A DNA stretch of 12,648 nucleotides from Baffinella frigidus (GCA_026770585.1 MU646804.1:311763-324410); one strand, 5' to 3'; shown: positions 1 to 6,808, numbered from the stretch's first letter. The notes: generated from the sequence alone by a model not told the origin. Numbers and translations: made by a program.

Positions 1-329
1 AAACCCTAAACCCTAAACCCTAAACCCTAAACCCTAAACCCAAAACCCTAAACCCTAAACCCTGACCCCAAATCATAAACCCCAAACTCGAAACCCTAAA
101 CCTTGAACCGTAAACCCAAAGCCCAAAGCCCCAAGCCCCAAACCCCAAACCCTAAACCCAGAACCCTAAACCCTAAACCCTAAACCCTAAACCCCAAACC
201 CTAAACCCTAAACCCTAAACCCTAAACCCTAAACCCTAACTAAACCTTGACCCTAAACCCTAAACCCAAAACCCAAATCCCTAAACCTTGAATCCTAAAC
301 CCTACACCCTAAACCCTAAACCATAACCC
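1..329 (+). repeat. Degenerate telomere-type CCCTAAA array (left end)
   Basis: Heptamer CCCTAAA repeats with the C-rich strand reading 5'->3', the orientation expected at the left end of a chromosome. About five units are perfect at the very start, after which units diverge (CCCTGAC, CCTTGAA, CCCCAAA) with another cleaner stretch near 165-238. The rapid decay suggests the junction between telomere and subtelomere, or an internal remnant, rather than a long homogeneous terminal tract. Whether base 1 is a real chromosome end cannot be told from the window. Confidence 0.9.
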
Positions 330-375
330 AAGAAGACAAAACTCGAAACATTAAAAAATAATCGATTTAAACGAT

Positions 376-654
376 ATTCGAAACCCGAAACTCGAAACCC
401 GAAAACCAAAAAAAACGTAACCCGAAACCTGAACCCTGGAACCAGAAACTTGGAACCAGAAAACACAAGGCCCGACACCTTGCGCCCAAAACAAAAAACC
501 CGAAACCTGAAACCCGAAACCCGAAACCCAAAACCCGAAACCTAAAACCTAAAACCCGAACCCCGTAACCTGAAACTCGAAACCCGAAACCCGAAACCCA
601 AAACCCAAACCCCGAAAATCGAAACCCGCAACCCGCAACCCGAACCCGAAACCC
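376..654 (+). repeat. CCCGAAA variant heptamer array
   Basis: Directly after the CCCTAAA array, the dominant unit changes to CCCGAAA with CCTGAAA and CTCGAAA variants. The period remains about seven. Its minus-strand translation is a low-complexity string rich in Gly, Phe, Val and Ser, which is an artefact of the repeat. Derivation from telomere repeats by one substitution (T to G at unit position 4) and later tandem amplification is my inference. Confidence 0.8.
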
Positions 655-780
655 CACGGTGGCAACAACAAGAAGCAGGCAGGGGACAGAGAGGTGCTGG
701 GGGGAGAGGGTGCCACTCGAGGCTAGAAAGGGGACCATTTTAAATGTGGGGTTGTTAAATTTAGTACCAGTCACGGGCAG

Positions 781-826
781 GTTTGGTCATGTTGCTGGGA
801 GAACTCCCCCAGCAACGTGACCAAAC
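781..826. repeat. 19-bp inverted repeat (hairpin)
   Basis: Left arm 781-799 (GTTTGGTCATGTTGCTGGG) pairs with right arm 808-826, with a single T/C difference that still allows a G-U type pair, around an 8-nt loop. It could be a tiny foldback element or a cruciform-forming site. A related stretch, AACGTGACC then GCCCTAG, recurs near 1176-1192. Confidence 0.8.
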
Positions 827-953
827 GCCCCTAGTTGTGTGAAAGTTACTACACATCTCATTTTTCCCCTTCACTTGTAAAAGAATCCCAGTTTGAAAAT
901 GGTCACATTTCTAGCCTCGATTGGTGGGGGGTGAGACCCATGCGAGATCAAAA

Positions 954-1009
954 ATACCTTCATTAGTCAACCACCGAGGCTCGTCACCTGTCCGACCGAG
1001 GCTCACAAC
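954..1009 (+). repeat. 56-bp dispersed repeat, copy 1
   Basis: Begins ATACCTTCATTAGTCAACC and ends CTCACAAC. It matches 5813-5868 over 56 bp with one difference (CCGACCGAG against CCGACTGAG). Flanks on both sides are unrelated between the two copies, so the boundaries are sharp. Nature unknown: an element fragment or a segmental duplication. Confidence 0.85.
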
Positions 1010-1241
1010 CTGTCGAAAGAGGCTCACAGGGGGCGTCCCTGTCGAGGGGCAGAATAGGGACGAAGAGGCCAGACAGCGAGCCGTGGCATAGTTCTAGGAG
1101 GGGGGCGTGCGACAAAATATATGGGTAGGTAGCTCGTCGGGGAACTCCGATGTAGTGGGGAACTCCGATGTTTGGTAACGTGACCGCCCTAGTGGGGTCG
1201 CTCGTGCCTGGGAAATGCAGGACAGAAGCATGATGCACACA

Positions 1242-1383
1242 TTTATCCGGAGAAACCTATTTTTCTTTAGTTTGATGGCAAAGAAAATTACTACACAAAT
1301 GCCTTAATATTACTAATAAGAACGAACTGTGTAGTAATTTTCCTTGCCATCAAACTAAAGAAAAATAGGTTTCCCCGGATAAA
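1242..1383. mobile_element. Hairpin-D foldback element, copy 1
   Basis: Two 55-bp arms, 1242-1296 and 1329-1383, are inverted copies with about two mismatches, separated by a 32-nt loop. Outer ends read TTTATCCGG / CCGGATAAA; the inner arm contains AAAATTACTACAC. Size, hairpin structure and AT-rich loop are typical of miniature inverted-repeat elements. No coding capacity. A more diverged relative is at 2832-2960. Confidence 0.8.
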
Positions 1384-1796
1384 CATGCTCCAGGCATGCG
1401 GCCTTGGATCCTCACAGGTCATGAGCCCTGACTACACGACGAGTAGATTAAGGAGCGAACACAGTGGAGACACGCACACGTCCTTCACCTATCTGGGGAT
1501 ACTACCCCGTGTAGGATGACCGGAGTGACTTCACACACAGTCACGTCCACTAAAAGGAGATATCCACTTCACGTGCGGTCCTGCCCTTCCGCCAGAACCT
1601 AGGCGCCAAATGGGATGGGGGATGACAACTGCCTTGTTGAAAGGCGGGGGATTGCTGGTACGCTGCTTGCTTGCTTTGCTGACTGATGTTGTTGCTTTCT
1701 GACCTTGCCATTGGCCGACAATTACTGACACGCCCAGGTTTATAAAGAGAAACCACTGTTTTGGAAGCAATCAACCACACCCAGTAAACCACCCTC
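1384..1796. other. Gene-free spacer
   Basis: About 410 bases between Hairpin-D and Tail-C. Two overlapping minus-strand frames of about 80 residues cross it; they are mutually exclusive, have ordinary composition and no motif I recognise. A TTTATAAAGAG stretch at about 1739-1749 looks TATA-like but no transcript can be assigned to it. The last 40 bases before 1797 weakly resemble the flank of the Tail-C copy at 11018-11060, so that element may extend further left than annotated. Confidence 0.4.
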
Positions 1797-1932
1797 TATC
1801 CCCTCTTCACAAGCCTCTGCACTGAAGAGCTCAATGCGATCCAAAAGCAAAAATGTTTCTCTGCAGATCCTTTCTACGGAAGGGCGTGTCGTTGGCATAT
1901 GTTGGGAGAAACTAAAACCTAAAGGACCTAAA
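1797..1932 (+). mobile_element. Tail-C element, copy 1
   Basis: Starts TATCCCCTCTTCAC and ends with ACCTAAAGGACCTAAA. It matches the reverse complements of 10881-11018 and 12512-12648 over about 135 bp at roughly 85% by eye, including the block TTTCTACGGAAGGGCGTGTC. There are no terminal inverted repeats. The 3' end is built from the 9-mer GGACCTAAA, as in Tail-B, with which it also shares GATCC(G/A)AAAG. Interpreted as a short retroelement-like sequence with a tandem tail; this is inference from structure. Confidence 0.75.
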
Positions 1933-2638
1933 TGCTACATTAAGCCTACCATCACTGTGATTCCCGGGAATGGAGGGCAGGGAACGGGGACCCATTCGTA
2001 GTTTTAGAGGGGTCAGCAGGCTGACACCGAAACCCTTCAAAAGCGATTGAGAATCGCTCGAACGATTCTCTCTCTCAACCAGACTCTGTCCTGTTTCGCT
2101 GTCTGCGGACATTCAAGGTCAGCATCTGTTCTGTCTGCAAGCATTAAAGGAAAGCACCGATTCTTGTCCGCGGATACACGAACAGCTGAGATAATTTATT
2201 GATTTCAAGACCAGCATGACCACATTGTAAGACCCCCTTCGGTTTTTTTGGTACTACAAGGATCTGGAGTTCTCTCACACACTACACGTTGTTGCAGAAC
2301 GGAGACGAAGGCGCGAACACCCCCGTCTCGGGGAACACGAACAGCTGTCTGCGGACACGGTCTGCGGTCATTTTTGACCTTTAAGTTTTGATTTTCTATG
2401 TGGTCTCTTCCCGGGGGAAAAAACGGAGACCAAAGACCATTTTCAACCCGAAAAAAATCGGACGGCGGGTTCTACTGTCCCGGTACCAAACACTACTGCA
2501 AACCCTTCTCCCACTCTGTCCATGTAATCGTCTAAAAACTAATTTGGGCTTGAAAGGAAGCTTTAGGTACACACAATCACGTTCCCCTTGACCGTCGCTG
2601 CGCCCTCCCGTCCCGAGACAAACTTTGGTGCTGGGTGT
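1933..2638. other. Gene-free spacer with short internal duplications
   Basis: No persuasive gene. CTGTCTGCGGACA occurs at about 2098 and 2345, and ACACGAACAGCTG at about 2174 and 2334, suggesting an old local duplication. A stretch near 2304-2340 (GCGCGAAC..CCCGTCTC..GGGGA) resembles 6590-6630, hinting at a dispersed repeat. GGTCTC and GAGACC near 2402-2425 can pair around a G-rich loop. Frames through here either start at non-ATG codons or run into the CT microsatellite. Confidence 0.4.
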
Positions 2639-2730
2639 TCCTCTCTCTCTCTTTCTCTCTCTGCCTCTCTCTCTCTCTTTCTCTCTCTGCCTCTCTCTCT
2701 CTCTCTCTCTCTCTCTGCCTCTTTCTCTCT
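2639..2730 (+). repeat. CT-rich microsatellite with 26-28 bp periodicity
   Basis: (CT)n with regularly spaced CTTTCT and CTGCC interruptions; the TGCC interruptions fall at 2662, 2688 and 2716, so the tract is also a short minisatellite. Read on the minus strand it gives Arg-Glu repeats and on the plus strand Ser-Leu repeats; both are translation artefacts. Confidence 0.95.
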
Positions 2731-2831
2731 TGCGATTGAGGAGGCGCTGCGAAGCCGGGATCTGGGGCTCGTCGCTTGCGGCGTGGGAGTCCGATCCACG
2801 AGGACTCTCATCGACACTTGAGACCGGCCTC

Positions 2832-2960
2832 ATCCGGGAACAAGTATTTTTTTTAAAAAACGAATTGCACGAAAATTACTTACACAAATGCTTTGGACGT
2901 GACCCGATGTGTAGTAATTTTCATTGCCAGCTTTGAAAAGAAAAATCCTTGTTCCCGGAT
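2832..2960. mobile_element. Hairpin-D foldback element, copy 2
   Basis: Perfect 13-bp terminal inverted repeats ATCCGGGAACAAG (2832-2844) and their complement at 2948-2960. The inner arms also pair (GAAAATTAC(T)TACACAAAT against ATGTGTAGTAATTTTC), but the middle of the left arm has decayed into an A/T run. Core and ends match copy 1 at 1242-1383, so the two form one family with this copy older or independently mutated. Confidence 0.75.
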
Positions 2961-3417
2961 TAGACCCGGTTACCTGCCAGCCACTCCCGTGCCGCGCGTC
3001 TGATTAGTATCAAGTAGGTTGCGCCTTCTACTGCAAAGCCACAGGCGAAGTCTCGAAAAGAAATTCGTCAAAAGGCCACCTACAAATACTTGAACGACAC
3101 TTTTAGTGCCGTGTCCAAGAATTTGATACTTCCCCTGTTGGTTTGCAGTAGTTGCAAGGTTGTACACTGAGGCACACCGTTTTCATGCGAACTGTGCGGC
3201 ATGCGGCCCACCGTCGCAAGTCCCAGCTCTGCCTCAGTCTAGTTGGGCTCAACAATTTCGTGAGAGTTCTGGCTCTTTTCCGCCACACAGGTGACAGATT
3301 TGTACCGCAAGCCCAGCATGTCAACTTGAAAATAGTCACCGAACCCGAGTGCGGCAAAGGTAGGAGTCTCACACAGGTGGCCAGCGCCCATAAGGCCGTC
3401 TCTTCAGAACTTCCTAT
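2961..3417. other. Unique region with weak coding signal
   Basis: Frames are open on both strands: plus 3187-3424 from an internal ATG (about 79 residues, 90 if a non-ATG start is allowed) and minus 2970-3167 (65 residues). Neither resembles a family I know. The plus frame has exon-like joints, CACAG/GTGACA at about 3286-3296 and AAAG/GTAGGAG at about 3357-3366, and it ends where telomere-type repeats begin, so it could be a decayed or truncated gene. Codon use is not strongly biased, so a non-coding reading is equally likely. Confidence 0.25.
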
Positions 3418-3611
3418 ACCCTGAACCCTAAACCCTGAACCCTGAAATCTTAAACTTAACCCCTTAACCCTACAACCTAAAACCTAAACCCTCAACCACA
3501 AACCCCAAACTCCTAAACCCTGAACCCCAAACTCTAAATCCCAACCCCTAAAACCTAAACCCTAAAACCTAAACCCTTAACCCTAAACCTTAAACCCTAA
3601 ACCCTAAACCC
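3418..3611 (+). repeat. Interstitial CCCTAAA-type array
   Basis: Degenerate heptamers (CCCTAAA, CCCTGAA, CCTTAAC) in the same orientation as the left end. It begins abruptly after unique DNA ending CTTCCTATA, and ends abruptly before GGCAGCCATGAGG. No long perfect run. Confidence 0.9.
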
Positions 3612-3658
3612 GGCAGCCATGAGGCCTCTGTGCACAAGGCCTCGGTTGCTATTGGAGC

Positions 3659-3763
3659 TATCCTTTAAGTGCCCAGTAGGCGCATCCGCCCTACGGTAGG
3701 GCCCTAGGACCTGCCTAGGACCTCTTGCGGGTCAAATTTGACCAGCTCGCCACTTAAGGGATA
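3659..3763 (+). mobile_element. Fold-E element, copy 1
   Basis: 105 bp with 13-bp terminal inverted repeats: TATCCTTTAAGTG at the left and CACTTAAGGGATA at the right (one mismatch). Interior contains CCCTACGGTAGGGCCCTAGG and a GTCAAATTTGAC palindrome. It is homologous over about 95 bp to the reverse complement of 12204-12300. Small size and inverted ends indicate a miniature non-autonomous DNA element. Confidence 0.75.
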
Positions 3764-4226
3764 CTGATCTCTCTCCTGCGAAGGATTAAATAGAGGTCTC
3801 TCTCCTTTAACTCCCCACCCAGGACGGACCCAGCGGGCTACGAGGGGATTTTCGGAAGGATTCTGACTGAATTTTTGAAACTTATCCGTAAGAACCCCTC
3901 TATATCCCTAAGGTATTGCCTACCGTATGGTCTATGGATTATCCAGTGATGGATTTTTCAAGAAATCCCTTTGTAGTCTGCTGTTTGGGGTGGGGGGCGC
4001 GCGCAGGTGGCTAATGCGGACACCTAGCTCTGTCCGAGTGAATCTGAGCACGTCATTATTAGTTTTAAAGCAGGGGCGCCAGAACAAATTTGACACATTC
4101 AGACGTCTAAATGCATTTTATGACGCGCCCAACTTTAGGTCCTTTTATTCGGACAGAGCTAGGACTCTAGGCAGACTATTTTGTAACGGGTCTGGAAGGG
4201 GGTAGGAGGGGAACTCCGTCGCAGCC
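3764..4226. other. Spacer containing a foldback, no convincing gene
   Basis: An ATG-initiated 92-residue frame (3927-4205) crosses the foldback at 4023-4163 and has no family resemblance, so I do not call it a gene. Pyrimidine-rich TCTCTCTCC motifs lie at about 3769 and 3797. The region ends at the next telomere-type array. Confidence 0.4.
4023..4163. repeat. Foldback with 14-bp perfect inverted ends
   Basis: CCTAGCTCTGTCCG (4023-4036) is perfectly complementary to 4150-4163. Inside, GCACGTCATTATTAGTTTTA on the left resembles the complement of the right side (GCGCGTCATAAAATGCATTTA), so the whole 141 bp looks like an eroded foldback. Probable old miniature element; no second copy seen in the window. 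Confidence 0.6.
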
Positions 4227-5059
4227 TAAACCCTAAACCCCAAACCCTAAACCCCAAACCCTAAACACTAAACACTAAACCCTCAGCCCTAAATCCTGAA
4301 CCCTAAATCCTAAACCCTGAACCCTGAACCGTACACCCAAAACCCTACACCTAAATCCCTAAACCCAAAACCATCAACACAAAACCCTAAGCCCCAAACC
4401 CTAAACCCTAAACCCTGAACCCTGAACCCTGAACCCTAAATCCTAAACCCTGAACCCCAAACACTCAACCCTAAACCCTAAACCCTAAACCCTAATCCCC
4501 AAACCCTAAACCCTAAACCCTAAACCCTAAACCCTAAATCCGGATCCCTAAACCCTAAACCCTAAACCCTAAACCCAAACCCCTAAACCATACACCCTAC
4601 ACCCCAAACCCTAAAACCCTAAAACCCTAGACCCTAAACCCTAAACCCTAAACCCTGAATCCAAAATCCTAAACCCTCAACCCTCAACCCTCAACCCTGA
4701 ACCCTGAACCCTCAATCCTCAACCCTCAACCCTAAAACTTGTCAAAGCACTGACTTGGACTCCCTCATAGGGAGGTCCTATACCTGACTCAGTGCTTTGA
4801 CAAAACTCAAACCCCAAACCCTGAACCCTGAACCCTGAACCCTGAACCCTCAACCCTCAACCCCAAACACAAAACCCGCAACCCTCAACCCTAATCCCCA
4901 AACACTCAACCCTAAACCCTACACCCTAAACCCCAAACCCTAGACCCTAACACTTACCCGCTAACCGCTAACCACTAACCGCTAATCCCCAAACCATAAA
5001 ACCTAAACCCTTTACCCTAACCAAACCTTAAACCAAGCCCTAAACCCTAAACCCTAAAT
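4227..5059 (+). repeat. Long interstitial telomere-type array with variant sub-blocks
   Basis: Over 800 bp of CCCTAAA-type heptamers, same orientation as the left end, interrupted only by the hairpin at 4739-4803. Variants are clustered rather than scattered: CCCTGAA runs at about 4410-4432 and 4817-4848, CCCTCAA runs at about 4676-4735, and a GCTAACC/ACTAACC patch at about 4958-4985. Cleaner CCCTAAA stretches lie near 4464-4575. Confidence 0.9.
4739..4803. mobile_element. 65-bp hairpin insert inside the telomere-type array
   Basis: Perfect 15-bp inverted ends TTGTCAAAGCACTGA (4739-4753) and 4789-4803. The centre also pairs (GGACTCCCT against AGGGAGGTCC), so nearly the entire unit folds back. 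Heptamer repeats resume on both sides. Its non-telomeric sequence and sharp edges suggest insertion of a very small foldback element; no second copy seen here. Confidence 0.7.
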
Positions 5060-5159
5060 TCGTTTTCGAATGTGCCGCCCGAGGAAAGGGCTCAAGTTAC
5101 TTCCTCCATTTGAGCCTCCTTCCAGGGCTAGTGGACGGTGTCTTTGACCGGAGACCAGC
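5060..5159. other. Short unique spacer
   Basis: Sequence between the telomere-type array and the first Fold-A copy. GCTCAAGTTAC...TTTGAGCC gives a weak inverted pair. Nothing else seen. Confidence 0.4.
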
Positions 5160-5280
5160 TACAGGAGTACCTCGCTCATAAGAAACCAACCCCGCCTAGG
5201 ACCCTACAGTAGGCCTATGCCCAGGGCCCTATGGTAGTCCTGGGGGGGGGCGGTTCCTTATCAGCGAGGTACCCCATGTA
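5160..5280 (+). mobile_element. Fold-A element, copy 1
   Basis: 121 bp flanked by TA on both sides. Left end CAGGAGTACCTCGCTCATAA and right end ending CGAGGTACCCCATG are inverted relatives. The interior has the family signature CCCTACAGTAGGCCTATG...CCCTATGGT in plus orientation, between a C-rich and a G-rich run. Its right end is repeated after the adjacent Tail-B copy (see findings). Confidence 0.85.
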
Positions 5281-5430
5281 TGAGGATACCCTTTAGCCGG
5301 TTTCTGCCGCGATCCTCTGTACAGGGGGGCTTGATGTGATCCGAAAGGAAGCATGGCCTTTCTACAGAACAAGTTCCAGTGTCCACCTATGTTGGGATCT
5401 CGAAGAACCTAAAAGGACCTAAAGGACCTT
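5280..5430 (+). mobile_element. Tail-B element, copy 1 (near full length)
   Basis: Runs from AGGATACCCTTTAGCC through GATCCTCTGTACAGG, GTGATCCGAAAGGAAGCATGG, TCTACAGAACAAGTTCC and ATGTTGGGA to a tail of AAAGGACCT 9-mers. It aligns along its whole length with 9307-9464. No inverted ends. It is bracketed by direct repeats of about 26 bp that derive from the Fold-A right end (5256-5282 and 5427-5452), as expected if it inserted there. Confidence 0.8.
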
Positions 5431-5452
5431 AACAGCGAGGTACCCCTGTATG
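5427..5452 (+). repeat. Duplicated Fold-A right end
   Basis: CCTTAACAGCGAGGTACCCC followed by TGTATG repeats 5256-5282 (CCTTATCAGCGAGGTACCCC then ATGTATG) with two differences. It is the right-hand member of the direct repeat pair flanking Tail-B copy 1. Confidence 0.75.
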
Positions 5453-5812
5453 CCCCCGCAGGACCCAACCTGAGACTCCGCTTTTGGTTGGCAGTAGGAT
5501 CCAGGGGTTTGGGGTGTGGGGCTCGTTAGGGATATTGTTTAGGGTTGTGAAGCGCGTGCTAACCCCTAAACCCAGAGGCAGGGGCAGTTCAGCGGCGGAC
5601 GGTGCGGACATCGGGGAGCATCCCTCGGAGACAGACTGAGCGGGGTATAACATGGACCGATCATAGTCTGGTAATGGCACAGGTTAGGCAATAACGGCGA
5701 AACCTCTTTAATAAATTCAGTAATCAGTAATCAGTAATCATACAGGTGCACCCGTGAGACCCCGCTTGGGAGGAGAGAGGCCGCGCAGGCCCAGGCCCGA
5801 CACACACGCAAG
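5453..5812. other. Gene-free spacer
   Basis: A minus-strand ATG frame (5429-5680, 83 residues) is open here but its C-terminal end is translated from the Fold-A repeat and it matches nothing I know. TTAGGG-like bits at 5527-5545 and CCCCTAAACCC at 5564-5574 are scattered telomere-like fragments. CAGTAAT is repeated three times at 5718-5738. Confidence 0.4.
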
Positions 5813-5868
5813 ATACCTTCATTAGTCAACCACCGAGGCTCGTCACCTGTCCGACTGAGGCTCACAAC
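5813..5868 (+). repeat. 56-bp dispersed repeat, copy 2
   Basis: Same sequence as 954-1009 with one substitution. Here it abuts the Fold-A-like left end starting near 5877. Confidence 0.85.
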
Positions 5869-5876
5869 ACCCCACT

Positions 5877-6103
5877 GGGGTACCTCGCTCATCAGGAGGC
5901 GCACCCCCTTAGAACCCTGCAGTAGGCCTCAACCTTTTGTGGGTGAGTACACGGGTACGTCGCTCATTAGTAAGGGGTACGTCGCTCATAAGGAGCCGCG
6001 CCCCCAGCCGCGCCCCCCCCTAAGGATCACTGTAAGGATATAGATAGGAATAATACAGGGTCCTAGGGGGGGTGCGCCTCCTTCTGCGCGAGGTAACCCT
6101 GTA
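5877..6103 (+). mobile_element. Diverged Fold-A-like element with nested insertion
   Basis: Left end GGGGTACCTCGCTCATCAGG with AGGCGCACCCCC (5877-5910) is the inverted partner of GGGGGGGTGCGCCTCC plus a GCGAGGTAACCCTGTA end at 6065-6103, defining an outer element. Between them lie two further left ends of the family (ACGGGTACGTCGCTCATTAG near 5950 and GGGGTACGTCGCTCATAAGG near 5974) and a second C-run, which suggests nested insertion of another copy. Boundaries inside are approximate. Confidence 0.6.
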
Positions 6104-6177
6104 CAGAAAAGTAAAGCACGAAAGAGTAACGTGGCGAGGAGCTCAGACCGCCACCCTAAACCCTGAACCTTACACCT

Positions 6178-6298
6178 TATAGGGGTACCTGGCTCATAAG
6201 AAACCGCCCCCCCCTAGGACCCTACAGTAGGCCTATGCCCAGGGCTCTATGGTGGTCCTAGGGGGGTGGGCGTTTCTTATGAGCGAGGTAGCTCTGCA
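6178..6298 (+). mobile_element. Fold-A element, copy 2
   Basis: 121 bp. Left end TATAGGGGTACCTGGCTCAT, right end TCTTATGAGCGAGGTAGCTC then TGCA. Interior signature in plus orientation. Both ends carry substitutions relative to the other copies, so it is an older copy. It is bracketed by short CCCTAAA/CCCTACA fragments (6151-6177 and 6299-6376). Confidence 0.8.
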
Positions 6299-6376
6299 CA
6301 CCCTACACCCTACACCCTGCGAGCGCCTCGAACACCCCAACCCCTCAACCACGCCCTAACCCTAAACCCTCAATGA
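6299..6376 (+). repeat. Short degenerate CCCTACA/CCCTAAA patch
   Basis: CCCTACA in three copies at about 6300-6318, then scattered CCCTAAC and CCCTAAA units near 6353-6370. Same orientation as the left telomere-type array. Confidence 0.6.
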
Positions 6377-6808
6377 ATTGCAGGGGTTTCCGTCTCTTTC
6401 TCCGAAGGCACGAACTAACGGACAAATTGAATCACTGCTGCCCCCCAAAACGAATGCGTGCCGCTGCCGGGGGAGGGAACAACTCGGCAGTTTCAAGGAT
6501 GTTCACCTGAAACCGAGGCCAGAACCTGGCCTTCGACTTTTACAACGTGCCGAATTCGCTCGGGAGCTGAACGCGAATAATACAAGAGACGCGAACGCCT
6601 CCGTCTCCGGGGATGGAACAGAACGAGTCGGGCGGGGCTCCCGGGAAAGCAGCGGGGTCTTTGGTGCTTTGGCGCTTTGTATTACCTCACATCGAAGGCC
6701 ACGCCCACCTCACTCTTGAGTCTCGAGGAGATGGGAACAATCTAAGGATGAGCGGGATCGCGCTCGAGTCGAGGCTGACAACCTAGCTACTGAGGCAGCC
6801 ACATGGTT
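6377..6808. other. GC-rich region with an open plus frame, gene status unclear
   Basis: A plus-strand frame is open over 6378-6719 (113 codons) but contains no ATG, so it could at best be an internal exon; composition is rich in Arg, Ser and Asn and I recognise no family. Its end (6656-6722) is a repeat found inverted at about 10795-10856, which weakens the gene reading. CTTGAGTCTCGAGGAGATG at 6715-6733 is the unoccupied counterpart of the site holding Tail-B copy 5. Confidence 0.3.
6656..6722 (-). repeat. About 65-bp dispersed repeat, inverted copy
   Basis: GCTTTGTATTAC then CTCACATCGAAGGCCACGCC and CACCTCACTCTTGAG match the reverse complement of 10795-10860 with a few differences (one small indel at TTAC/TTACA). 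Gives the same SHRRPRPPHS peptide in both places, purely because the DNA is shared. Confidence 0.8.

Larger units (their letters stand above)
655..1241. other. Gene-free spacer with small repeats
   Basis: No coding frame is convincing here. It holds the hairpin at 781-826, a 56-bp repeat at 954-1009 shared with 5813-5868, a roughly 21-bp tandem motif (ACCGAGGCTC followed by ACCTGTC) in about three decaying copies over 972-1030, and a short direct repeat GGGGAACTCCGATGT at about 1139 and 1157. The minus-strand frame over 984-1238 lies across these repeats and has no family resemblance. Confidence 0.5.

Noticed and set aside
367-774. 135-residue minus-strand frame rich in Gly, Phe, Val
   Set aside because: It is translated from the CCCGAAA heptamer array; the amino-acid pattern follows the DNA period.
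2396-2833. 145-residue minus-strand frame with Arg-Glu coiled-coil-like stretch, and plus-strand Ser-Leu frames
   Set aside because: The striking part is the CT microsatellite read in different frames. The flanks show no family signature.
3927-4205. 92-residue plus frame with ATG start
   Set aside because: More than half is translated from the foldback at 4023-4163; no family resemblance.
5429-5680. 83-residue minus frame with ATG start
   Set aside because: C-terminal part comes from the Fold-A right end; remainder unrecognised. Kept only as a note in the spacer entry.
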